Source: Anaerolineae bacterium
GTDB lineage: Bacteria > Chloroflexota > Anaerolineae > CG2-30-64-16
DNA length: 9,197 nucleotides
NCBI GenBank assembly: GCA_025454565.1
Contig: JALOOE010000204.1
Coordinates: forward strand, 1-9,197
Direction: 5' to 3'
Of this stretch, positions 1 through 5,473 are shown piece by piece; within the stretch, counting starts at the first letter, position 1; each line of letters opens with the position of its first letter. Made by a program: the position numbers and the translations under genes. Under the pieces are notes generated by a model. That model did not search any database and was not told the DNA's origin. It saw only the letters and a program-made list of their open reading frames with translations.

Positions 1-43
1 GTGAAGGAGTCCATCCGCGATAGACCTGGTGAATGAACCTCAT
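1..43 (-). CDS. Possible 5' end of a minus-strand gene running off the left edge
   Basis: An ATG on the minus strand (complement of 41-43) opens 14 codons reading MRFIHQVYRGWTPS without a stop up to the window edge. A GAGG lies about 9 nt upstream of that ATG, which is acceptable for a ribosome binding site. Nothing can be said about function from 14 residues. The plus strand is also open from base 1 to a TGA at 34-36, so the choice of strand is uncertain. Confidence 0.2.
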   Translation of the reverse strand, partial: MRFIHQVYRGWTPS

Positions 44-135
44 GGCAAATAACCTCAACCCCACACCCAAATGACCACTTGTCGTTGGAGGTCGCCCCCT
101 CAATCAGGGTGCAGTCACGAAGAACTGCTAGTTAA

Positions 136-195
136 TGGAGGCGGGAGTTGCCATGCTTCACCTTCCAGGTTCAGACAACGCAACTCCCGCCTTCA
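136..195. repeat. Long inverted repeat downstream of the Flp pilin gene
   Basis: Arms at 136-151 and 180-195 are reverse complements over 16 bp with one G/T wobble (core GGCGGGAGTTGC / GCAACTCCCGCC), enclosing a 28-nt loop. It lies about 85 nt beyond the flp stop on the transcribed side. There is no T-run, so it is not a classic intrinsic terminator. It could stabilise the flp transcript, be a structured small RNA, or be a remnant of a small inverted-repeat element. Confidence 0.6.
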
Positions 196-205
196 GATCA
201 ACTTG

Positions 206-240
206 GCTCAGGGCAAGATGGTGTGCGCCTCTCCCTGAGC
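206..240 (-). other. Hairpin downstream of flp
   Basis: GCTCAGGG (206-213) and CCCTGAGC (233-240) are perfect 8-bp complements with a 19-nt loop. This is the middle of three hairpins lying in a row after the flp stop codon. No T-tract follows on either strand. A role in 3'-end protection or factor-assisted termination is inference. Confidence 0.45.
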
Positions 241-246
241 TGCCTA

Positions 247-268
247 AGCCGCGAGCAATGCTCCGGCT
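247..268 (-). terminator. Candidate stem-loop terminator of flp
   Basis: Twelve nucleotides past the flp stop (reading the minus strand) is a compact stem: AGCCG-c-GAGC, loop AAT, GCTC-CGGCT, that is nine base pairs with one bulged base. The position and tight GC-rich stem suit a terminator or 3'-stabilising hairpin. It is followed on the minus strand only by TTAGG rather than a U-run, so intrinsic termination is not assured. Confidence 0.45.
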
Positions 269-279
269 AGGGATCCGTC

Positions 280-456
280 TCATCCGCCCAATGCGGTCAC
301 GATCTGGCCGAACACGCCGTCAATCTGGCCGCCAAGGATCCCAAGGGTTGCGATCACGGCGATGGAGACGAGGAAGATGATCAGCGCGTACTCGACCAAC
401 CCCTGCCCTTCCTCATTGCTCTCGAACCAGTTCTTCAGCCACAGATAGAGATACAT
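280..456 (-). CDS. flp: Flp-type (type IVb) major pilin
   Basis: This 58-residue protein has the layout of Flp/Fap prepilins, the subunits of Tad pili: a short polar leader ending EEG, then QGLVEYALII and a single long hydrophobic helix, then a very short Gly-rich end (IVTALGG). The predicted prepilin peptidase cut is after Gly17, giving a 41-residue mature pilin with Glu at +5 and Tyr at +6, the conserved Flp signature. The start is chosen from a strong Shine-Dalgarno (GGGGAGGA, within 461-470) close before the ATG. A longer upstream in-frame opening gives no pilin-like sequence. The gene stands alone, with hairpins on its 3' side and a long non-coding region upstream, which fits an abundant, separately expressed subunit. 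The prepilin peptidase at 3274-3996 is the likely processing enzyme. Family assignment is firm from the motif and size. Confidence 0.93.
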   Translation of the reverse strand: MYLYLWLKNWFESNEEGQGLVEYALIIFLVSIAVIATLGILGGQIDGVFGQIVTALGG

Positions 457-596
457 GGATTCCTCCCCTTTTGGATGTTGTGAGTGAAAGATTGAAACGC
501 ACGATGAAGTTGACGGAGCCGACGACACGAATCGCCAGCCTGCGATGCGTGATAACATGCTTTTCGATACCATCTCCTTTCGCCGCTTGGCTCGCA

Positions 597-613
597 GGCT
601 TGACCCGCAAGCC
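597..613 (-). other. Hairpin in the presumed flp leader
   Basis: GGCTTG and CAAGCC form a perfect 6-bp stem around a 5-nt loop, about 140 nt upstream of the flp start. It would be transcribed only if the flp promoter lies further upstream, which the sequence does not settle. Confidence 0.35.
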
Positions 614-660
614 ATTTCGAAACTTCCTCGCCTCCCTGGGTGAGGTGGCGTTTCCTGGCA

Positions 661-704
661 CTGTGGGCCTGCAAGCGAAGCACTGTTTGGGTGTGCGCCC
701 ACAG
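661..704. repeat. 8-bp inverted repeat upstream of flp
   Basis: CTGTGGGC (661-668) and GCCCACAG (697-704) are perfect complements with a 28-nt loop, about 205 nt upstream of the flp start. It could be an RNA structure in a long leader or an operator. It does not match a riboswitch consensus that I can recognise. Confidence 0.4.
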
Positions 705-723
705 GCGCCCGTCCCAAGGGTCT

Positions 724-789
724 GTAAAAGTACTATTTCCTGCTTTGGCCGGTCTCCGACCGAGCCACCGGCGGAACTCATTCTTTTAC
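724..789. repeat. Palindromic repeat, copy A
   Basis: This is a 66-bp imperfect palindrome. The core GGCCGGTCTCCGACCGAGCC (747-766) forms CGGTC-tcc-GACCG plus GGC/GCC with one bulged A. The outer ends GTAAAAG (724-730) and CTTTTAC (783-789) are perfect complements, and the arms match at 18 of 26 positions overall. The core is identical to copy C at 5428-5447 and one base different from copy B. It sits between the divergent flp and exoprotein units. It may be a REP-like intergenic element, a terminator or an end of a small non-autonomous element. Confidence 0.75.
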
Positions 790-1262
790 GAACCCTAACC
801 GTCGTCTAGGTTGTGAATTTGCGGATCGGGTTCTTGCAGCGATTGCTCTGGGTCGTAGCGTCCGCACTTAGGAGCTTGCCTTACACTGCACACATCATAA
901 CAGTACCATGTTACGATTCATATTACGCTGAATCTTCAATGTATGGTTATATCTATTGTTGTAGATCACAAAAATAGGCGAAGCAAAGCTGCGCCGTTTC
1001 TCGTCGATCCGGAGGCGTGAAAGTTCACTGGGGTTCCGGCTGAAACCTTTTGGCTCAGTCGTCGCTTGGAGGCTCTGGACGTGGGAGCGATGGAGGCTTG
1101 GTTGCGCCATCCAGAGCTTGGTAGGTTCCCCTACACTGAATGCATTCTAGCAGGCATATGTTTCAGTTCATCTTACAAGACACGTTGCAATTCACACTAA
1201 ATGCGCCTCCTGCATTGCGCATCATTATTGACATGTAGCCGGATTTGTTTCACAAGAAAGAT

Positions 1263-1318
1263 GCTATTTCCCGCTTTGGCCTTTCCCGCTTTGGCCCGTC
1301 TCCGACCGAGCCACCGGC
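1263..1318. repeat. Palindromic repeat, copy B, with a 15-bp tandem duplication
   Basis: The same family as copy A, with core GGCCCGTCTCCGACCGAGCC at 1293-1312 (one change, weakening the stem by one pair). Its left arm carries an exact 15-bp tandem duplication, TTTCCCGCTTTGGCC at 1267-1281 and 1282-1296, absent from the other copies. The outer arms are not clearly complementary here, so this copy looks partly degenerate. It lies about 50 bp upstream of the promoter of the following gene. Confidence 0.7.
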
Positions 1319-1367
1319 CGTCTCTCTATCCACGGATGATTCTTCGACAATTCTAATGCTTCTTCGA

Positions 1368-1396
1368 TTGACATCGCTCCGGTCGGGTCGTATACT
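1368..1396 (+). promoter_or_regulatory. Sigma70-type promoter of the exoprotein gene pair
   Basis: A perfect -35 box TTGACA (1368-1373) is separated by 17 nt from TATACT (1391-1396), one base off the consensus -10. The expected transcript start near 1403 gives a leader of about 68 nt before the ATG at 1471. Match and spacing are close to ideal for a housekeeping sigma factor, suggesting fairly constitutive expression. Confidence 0.8.
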
Positions 1397-1470
1397 CACG
1401 ATACAGGTTCCCCAGTGCCCCACAGATAGTTGCGCGTACCTCACCGAATTCCAAAAGAAGACAGGTTCCT

Positions 1471-2247
1471 ATGAAATACTACCTAGCTCCAGCTTGCGCG
1501 CTTGTTTTGCTGCTCACCTTTGGAGGCCTGGCCGTCCTGGCGCGGCCGGAAGGCGCCGGTGCCCCGGCGCTGTCGGGGCAGGCAGTGGCCACGCCGGCAA
1601 TCGCCGACGCGGCCACCGTCCAGGTCGAGTCAGATCAACAGGATACCGCCGCGCTCGATGCTCAGGCGTCGGTTGCCACAGGGCCGGACACGAGCTACAA
1701 TGTGATCCCCGTGCCGCTGCCTTCCGTCAGCCAGTTCCCCAGCAGCCAGTTCAATGCGGAGGGGCTGGCGAGCATCGTCGGCCCCGGAGTCCACCAGGTA
1801 CTCGAGTGGAATCCGAGCACCGGGTCCTATCTGTCGTATATCCCGGGCATCGGCGGCGACGAAATTCCTCTTAGGGTGGGCGGCGTGTATTGGCTCGCAT
1901 TGGACAGCTCGGCCAATCCCACTGTGAGCTTCATGGGCGATGTGCCGGCCAAGGGCTCCGTCAAGTTTATCTTCACGCGCCCCTCGTTCGGCCCGTGTAT
2001 TTACAACGATCTTTCTATCCCTCTGGACTTCCTTCTTGACCATCCCACCGTCAACACAGCCGAAAAGCTGGCCCAAGATATCGAGCAGGTCGATCACGTC
2101 CTGCAGTGGGACTCCGCGGCACAAATCTGGCGCAAATACACGCCCGGCTCAAGCGCCGACAACTTCACCATCAAGATCGGGTACCCCTATCATGTCTGCC
2201 TGAAGTCGGGGGGCAAAACGACGTGGCCGTCGCCGCCGTCGCCGTAA
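1471..2247 (+). CDS. Secreted protein with a duplicated domain of about 75 residues
   Basis: A 258-residue exported protein of no named family. Residues 1-24 form a signal peptide (MKYYLAPACA start, hydrophobic to about 23). Residues 25-75 are low-complexity and Ala-rich, probably a linker. Two related units follow: about 77-159 and 178-253. They align on YN-(x)-IPL, then a helical AE-x-LA segment, then V-x-x-VL-x-W (HQVLEWNPSTGSY / DHVLQWDSAAQIW), an aromatic-YxPG turn, and a G-x-x-Y-hydrophobic strand (GGVYWLAL / GYPYHVCL). This is a clear internal duplication. Similar W-containing repeats occur in large secreted proteins of Chloroflexota as I recall them, without a known function. Three cysteines (the two after the signal at 176 and 243) could form one disulfide. 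The start is supported by the signal peptide and the promoter; the ribosome site (AGG 5 nt upstream) is weak. It probably shares a transcript with the next gene, 51 nt downstream. A surface or adhesive role is only inferred. Confidence 0.85.
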   Translation: MKYYLAPACALVLLLTFGGLAVLARPEGAGAPALSGQAVATPAIADAATVQVESDQQDTAALDAQASVATGPDTSYNVIPVPLPSVSQFPSSQFNAEGLASIVGPGVHQVLEWNPSTGSYLSYIPGIGGDEIPLRVGGVYWLALDSSANPTVSFMGDVPAKGSVKFIFTRPSFGPCIYNDLSIPLDFLLDHPTVNTAEKLAQDIEQVDHVLQWDSAAQIWRKYTPGSSADNFTIKIGYPYHVCLKSGGKTTWPSPPSP

Positions 2248-2252
2248 GCAGA

Positions 2253-2269
2253 TCGCAGACCTTCTGCGA
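2253..2269 (+). other. Intercistronic hairpin between the two exoprotein genes
   Basis: TCGCAGA-cct-TCTGCGA is a perfect 7-bp stem with a 3-nt loop, starting 5 nt after the stop codon at 2245-2247. It is followed by a weakly T-rich stretch. It could attenuate read-through into the second gene, or protect the upstream message. A full terminator is doubtful because the U-tract is poor. Confidence 0.5.
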
Positions 2270-2298
2270 CCTGTTCTTGTATGAGGAGAAAAGCGATC

Positions 2299-3117
2299 AT
2301 GGATACGAAAATCTTGCGTGGGCTGGGGCTCATCCTGGTGTTAAGCCTGGGGATTTTCGCGGCGACCACGGCTGCGGCGGTGACGATCGCCGCAGCCGAA
2401 AAGATGGCTTCGTCGGAGACGGCGCCCACTGCCGACATGTATATCAATCTCAATGCGCCATCAGCGGCCGGCAACCAGACCGATCCCAATAATCTGTGGA
2501 TCTCGTTGAGCGGCGACCCGGCCGGCAACTGCGTGACCACCCGCATGACCTACTTGAAGTTCAACCTGGCTCCGGGCCCGGTCGATCCTGATCTCAAGTT
2601 GATCCTGACCCGGAGCGGCGCGACCGGAAATGCAGCCGGCTACACGGTGGGACTCTATCAGGTGACGAATAGTTGGAATGAAAGCGACCCATGGAATACT
2701 GCGCCGCTGCCCGGGGCGCGCATCGGGGCGTTGCAGTCATTCCCCGCGACCAACGGCGCCCATGTGGTCTTCTCCGGCACCGCGCTGGTGAGTTACGTGC
2801 AGTCCCATGCCAATAGTGATCGTGTTGTCAGCTTTTTGGTCCAGTTGGCGCATGCGGGCGTGTGCCCTGCCGGCGTGGTCAGCGCGGTATTCGATTCGCG
2901 CGAGGATGCCGGCGGAAGCGCGCCGGTTCTGACCGTGCAGAGTCCGCTTGAGCCGTCGCCGAGTCCGACGCCAAGCACCACACCAAGTCCGACGCCCGGC
3001 AATACGCCAAGCGCTACGCCGAGTCCGACACCGGCAAATACGCCAAGCCCGACGCCCGAAACCCCCGGACCCAAGACCCACTATTTGCGGCTGCCGCTGA
3101 TCTTGCGCAGCCGGTGA
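2299..3117 (+). CDS. Secreted DNRLRE-like beta-sandwich protein with PT-rich linker
   Basis: A 272-residue exoprotein. Residues 1-33 are a signal peptide. Residues about 43-214 resemble the DNRLRE-type beta-sandwich of bacterial surface proteins: ADMYINLNAPSAAGN opening, a TYLKFNL strand (84-90), a T-x-SWNESDPWNTAP motif (123-136) and a final V-L-T-V strand (210-213). Residues 219-257 are a PSPTP/NTPS linker, followed by HYLRLPLILRSR at the end (261-272). Pro/Thr linkers ending in a short YLPLVLR-like tail are frequent in exported proteins of Chloroflexota; the tail may be a sorting or anchoring signal, which is inference. The ATG at 2299 is preferred over the in-frame ATG at 2281 because AGGAG (2284-2288) lies 10 nt ahead of it and the signal peptide then starts properly. 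It lies downstream of the duplicated-domain exoprotein, likely on the same transcript, and is closed by the terminator at 3208-3244. A carbohydrate-binding or adhesive role is possible. Confidence 0.85.
   Translation: MDTKILRGLGLILVLSLGIFAATTAAAVTIAAAEKMASSETAPTADMYINLNAPSAAGNQTDPNNLWISLSGDPAGNCVTTRMTYLKFNLAPGPVDPDLKLILTRSGATGNAAGYTVGLYQVTNSWNESDPWNTAPLPGARIGALQSFPATNGAHVVFSGTALVSYVQSHANSDRVVSFLVQLAHAGVCPAGVVSAVFDSREDAGGSAPVLTVQSPLEPSPSPTPSTTPSPTPGNTPSATPSPTPANTPSPTPETPGPKTHYLRLPLILRSR
2953..3069 (+). repeat. Degenerate repeat encoding the PSPTP-type linker
   Basis: Imperfect tandem units built on CCGAGTCCGACGCC and AATACGCCAAGC encode PSPTP and NTPSP motifs. Such coding repeats change length readily and probably set the reach of the C-terminal tail from the folded domain. 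Confidence 0.7.
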
Positions 3118-3207
3118 GGTTATGGATCTGATGCGCTGAGGGGGCTTGCCTGTCCCAACGCGTTCCCACATGGGCCCTCGCGCACATCACCACTATGCGC
3201 CGAACAC

Positions 3208-3244
3208 AAAAAGACCTCCGAGATGGCGTCTCGGAGGTCTTTTT
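3208..3244. terminator. Bidirectional intrinsic terminator
   Basis: AAAAAGACCTCCGAGA (3208-3223) and its exact complement (3229-3244) form a 16-bp inverted repeat around the loop TGGCG. The GC-rich stem is flanked by an A-run on the left and a T-run on the right, so it ends transcripts coming from either side: the exoprotein pair (plus) and the prepilin peptidase (minus), which converge here. Confidence 0.95.
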
Positions 3245-3273
3245 AGACCCATAAGAATTCAGGGCAGAAAGTC

Positions 3274-3996
3274 TTATCGCATGAGCAGCATCACCAGCGC
3301 GCCGAGCACCAGATAGGGGGCATAGGCGAAAGTGCTCTTGCGGCCGGCCCGGTGGGTGATCAGAAGGATGATGGCGGCCGCGCCGCCGAGAAAGATGCCG
3401 ATCACCAGCGCGGTGATCGCGGCCGGGAAGCCGAGCATCAACCCGATGACGCCCGCCAGCTTGACGTCGCCGGCGCCCATCTTGCCGCGGCCGATGAGCG
3501 CGATCAGGAAGAAAAACCCGAAGCCGGCGGCGCCCCCCAGCACGGCGCTGAGCACGCTCGGCGGGCCGGGGAGGAGGCTGGCGAACAGCGCGACGAGCGC
3601 GGCGGGCGCCAACATGACGTTGAGCACGCGGCGATGCTCCAGATCGATTACGGCCACCGTGAGCAGGAACGCCGCGTACAGGCAAGTCACTCCCGCCCGC
3701 ACCGGCGTGGCGCCGAACCGCCACCAGACGAGAGCGAATGCGGCCATCGTGGCAAGCTCCAGCAGCGGGGCGCGGAGCGGGCGCGGCTCGCCGCAGTGCG
3801 GGCAGATGCCGTGGCGAAAGGGGCGCCAGAACAGCGTCAAATAGTGCCAGAAGACGCGCCCGTCTCCGCCGGCCGGCGCGGGCGCCGGCCGGCGCGGCAG
3901 CACGTCGGCCGCCCAGTTGCCGATGCCACCCGCCAGCCAGCCGAGCAGGACGACCAACCCAAACGACGCCGCGCCGAGCAGATTCAGCTCGGACAT
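3274..3996 (-). CDS. pilD: Type IV prepilin peptidase (A24 family aspartic protease)
   Basis: A 240-residue polytopic membrane protein that would cleave the leader of type IV-like prepilins at the cytoplasmic face and may N-methylate the new N-terminus. Residues 12-29 carry the family's early G-x-x-x-N (GGIGN). A cytoplasmic loop follows with CPHC (65-68) and PLLEL (77-81). The two catalytic aspartates appear to be Asp118 in VIDLEH and Asp177 in the GAGD motif (174-177) followed by VKLAG. About seven hydrophobic helices are visible, the last near 225-239. Only one CxxC is present, whereas classical PilD has two, so the zinc site may be lost or altered. It is longer than the minimal TadV/CpaA peptidases of Tad loci because it keeps the N-terminal loop domain. 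No clear ribosome site precedes the ATG; the palindrome GGCTATAGCC (4004-4013) lies just upstream. It is probably co-transcribed with the TadG-like gene, 85 nt away. The Flp and TadE-like proteins of this window are plausible substrates. Confidence 0.93.
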   Translation of the reverse strand: MSELNLLGAASFGLVVLLGWLAGGIGNWAADVLPRRPAPAPAGGDGRVFWHYLTLFWRPFRHGICPHCGEPRPLRAPLLELATMAAFALVWWRFGATPVRAGVTCLYAAFLLTVAVIDLEHRRVLNVMLAPAALVALFASLLPGPPSVLSAVLGGAAGFGFFFLIALIGRGKMGAGDVKLAGVIGLMLGFPAAITALVIGIFLGGAAAIILLITHRAGRKSTFAYAPYLVLGALVMLLMR

Positions 3997-4003
3997 GCGA
4001 CCG

Positions 4004-4013
4004 GGCTATAGCC
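4004..4013. promoter_or_regulatory. Small palindrome upstream of the prepilin peptidase
   Basis: GGCTATAGCC is a perfect 10-bp palindrome 8 bp before the start codon of the peptidase gene, where a ribosome site would be expected but is not seen. TATAGC could serve as a weak -10 box giving a very short leader. This is suggestive only. Confidence 0.25.
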
Positions 4014-4081
4014 AGTGAAACGATTGGTGAGCATGGCCGTTAGCGTACCACGAGTTGATAGTTTCACAAAAAAGCCCGCTA

Positions 4082-5155
4082 TCAGTGTGCCAGCGCCGGG
4101 ATCAGGGTGTCGCCCGGGACAGGGGTGCCGCCCTTCTGACCACAGAGCGACGTGCAATCGCACCGGATTCTCGCCTCGATGGCCCCGATCGCCTTTTTCT
4201 TCGAGTTCCCCGGTTGCCGCGGCACATCATAGCTCTTTTGCCATGACATGATCTCGATGCAAGCGAACCCACCGACATGATAACCGCCCTGGCAGCTACC
4301 GGGCTTCTGACAGGGACAGCCGCCATCGGCCCCCGGCCCGTTGCCGCCGCGGCAATTGTACAGCGGAATCAGGACCCGATGGTCTGTGTGCGACGCCAGC
4401 CAATCAGCGATCTCCTTGCCGTTGGACCCGCCGATGACGCCCATCTTTTCGCCGCTGTCCCCCCCCACGCAGCTCCCGACGGTGATCGGAAACTGCGGGT
4501 AGCCCCCGTTGAGCGCGCCACGCAGGAAAGGCACATTGCAGCTATTGGGATCGACTGAATACCACCCGCGTTGGGAGTTGGCGTCTCCGCCGGTGAAGAT
4601 GTCGTCGCAGACGTACTTGCTCGGATCGCAGTCGAAATTGTCGAACGAAATGTAGATCGTTCGACCTATACCTGTGCCGTCGGGAGGGGGGAGACACGTC
4701 TCAGCTCGCTCATCGTACTGTGTCTTCTTGACGGTGATCGGCCAGGTCATACAGCCACTCGTGGTGCTCTGGCAAAGGCCGCGAGCACTCGCCCCCACCG
4801 TCATCGACACGGGGACAATGCCGCCGAGTCCTCCGAAGAACAGGTTGACGTTCTCCAGCGCATTGACAGTTAGTGACTGCCCGGACGCCACCGGCGTAGC
4901 CCAGGTCGCGCCGTTCTTTGTGACCGCATAGGTGCGCGCGACGGCCACGGCGGTCGGCGCAGCGCTGCCGAGACACAGCTCGCGCACGCCCGCAAGCGCA
5001 CCGGCATCGGCCGCGTTCTGCATGCGCCGCCGTTCCGCATACAGGTGGCCGGCTTCGATGGCCAGGGCGACAAACAACAGCAACGTCACTAGGGACAAGG
5101 CTACATAGACCAGCGTTTGCCCGCTCTCTTCTCGTCCGATACGCTTCATCATCAT
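4082..5155 (-). CDS. TadG-like pilus-assembly protein with a cysteine-rich exodomain
   Basis: 357 residues. The N-terminal part matches the TadE/G-like Flp pilus-assembly family: EESGQTLVYVALS, a transmembrane helix (about 14-34), then the hallmark EAGHLYAERRRMQNAADAGALAG (34-56). The rest is extracytoplasmic and unusually rich in cysteine: 16 in total, nearly all in 128-338, with paired forms such as CPC (280-282) and CDC (332-334), suggesting several disulfides. No von Willebrand A metal site (DxSxS) is visible, unlike many TadG proteins. The site ESG|QTLVY resembles a prepilin cut but has Tyr where the pilins have Glu at +5, so processing is doubtful. Three ATGs open the gene; GAGG (5160-5163) is best spaced for the second (5150-5152), so the protein may start one residue later. 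The prepilin peptidase gene follows. It is likely a pilus-associated anchor or minor tip component; the family is firm, the role is inferred. Confidence 0.85.
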   Translation of the reverse strand: MMMKRIGREESGQTLVYVALSLVTLLLFVALAIEAGHLYAERRRMQNAADAGALAGVRELCLGSAAPTAVAVARTYAVTKNGATWATPVASGQSLTVNALENVNLFFGGLGGIVPVSMTVGASARGLCQSTTSGCMTWPITVKKTQYDERAETCLPPPDGTGIGRTIYISFDNFDCDPSKYVCDDIFTGGDANSQRGWYSVDPNSCNVPFLRGALNGGYPQFPITVGSCVGGDSGEKMGVIGGSNGKEIADWLASHTDHRVLIPLYNCRGGNGPGADGGCPCQKPGSCQGGYHVGGFACIEIMSWQKSYDVPRQPGNSKKKAIGAIEARIRCDCTSLCGQKGGTPVPGDTLIPALAH

Positions 5156-5176
5156 AGCACCTCACATCCGATCCGA

Positions 5177-5191
5177 CGCACTCGTAGTGCG
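5177..5191 (-). other. Hairpin upstream of the TadG-like gene
   Basis: CGCACT and AGTGCG form a perfect 6-bp stem around 3 nt, 21 bp ahead of the first ATG and about 13 bp ahead of the GAGG ribosome site. It could tune translation or mRNA stability. Confidence 0.4.
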
Positions 5192-5403
5192 CCAAGCGGT
5201 CATTTGATTGGGTAGTGTAGGGCCTTGTGCCCGCCCAGGCACCCACTGGAGGCGCTTGGTGCACATCTGCCATTCTCGGAGTCCGCCGCCCACGGTTGAA
5301 ACCATAGGCGGACACGGCCCGAACCTGTCGAAACGGGTTGCCGCTACGGAACGCAGTGCGTTTCAATGCACTTTGCATACCAGACGGTGGTCGACTTAGG
5401 GCG

Positions 5404-5471
5404 TGTCAAGAAACAAGTTCCCGTTCTGGCTCGGTCGGAGACCGGCCAGAGCAGGAAGTTATACTTTGACA
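5404..5471. repeat. Palindromic repeat, copy C (terminator position of the LRR gene)
   Basis: This is the best-formed copy: a 68-bp imperfect palindrome with the 20-bp core identical to copy A (5428-5447), inner arms AAGTTC...GAAGTT (5415-5460) matching at 13 of 16 positions, and outer ends TGTCAA / TTGACA. Its orientation is opposite to copies A and B. It starts 3 bp beyond the LRR stop codon, so transcripts of that gene would end in or pass through this hairpin. The outer arms differ from copy A but are again self-complementary. Confidence 0.8.
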
Positions 5472-5473
5472 AG

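Larger units (their letters stand above)
457..1470. other. About 1 kb non-coding region between flp and the first exoprotein
   Basis: No convincing gene is seen here. The stretch holds the possible flp leader (457-720) with inverted repeats at 597-613 and 661-704, repeat copy A (724-789), an AT-rich part at about 890-960, a small hairpin GGCG-a-AGC-aaa-GCT-g-CGCC at 977-995, another hairpin ATGCGC...GCGCAT at 1201-1222, repeat copy B (1263-1318) and a sigma70-type promoter at 1368-1396. A 71-codon minus-strand opening at 895-1110 lacks a ribosome binding site and any recognisable motif, and is not called. The divergent layout (flp leftwards, exoproteins rightwards) makes this a double promoter region. 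Confidence 0.6.
5156..5473. other. Intergenic stretch between the LRR and TadG-like genes
   Basis: No gene is seen in this 318-bp stretch. It holds repeat copy C next to the LRR stop codon, a small inverted repeat AGTGC...GCACT at 5354-5371, and a hairpin at 5177-5191 just before the TadG-like gene. A clear minus-strand promoter could not be found; TACACT near 5216-5221 (minus strand) is a possible -10 without a good -35. Confidence 0.5.

Noticed and set aside
413..781. Longer openings overlapping and upstream of the Flp pilin on the minus strand
   Set aside because: The pilin start has a strong ribosome site and the correct leader; the extensions show no family features and cross a palindromic repeat.
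895..1110. A 71-codon minus-strand opening in the region between flp and the exoprotein genes
   Set aside because: It has no ribosome binding site, no recognisable motif, and runs into an AT-rich non-coding stretch; it looks like chance.
960..1110. Possible riboswitch (GCAAAGCT resembling c-di-GMP GEMM, GGGGTTCCGG resembling guanidine-I)
   Set aside because: The other conserved blocks of both classes are missing or in the wrong order, and the nearest downstream gene is over 350 bp away.
1228..1256. A second promoter with TTGACA at 1228-1233
   Set aside because: No acceptable -10 box lies at 16-18 nt; the pair at 1368-1396 is far better.
3332..4011. Long plus-strand openings across the prepilin peptidase gene
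   Set aside because: They are Arg/Ala-rich mirror frames of a GC-rich gene with clear catalytic motifs on the minus strand.
4056..4084. TGATAG/CTATCA inverted repeat with a T-run at the end of the TadG-like gene
   Set aside because: Only 6 bp with the T-run inside the loop, so it is not a credible terminator; read-through to the peptidase gene is likely.
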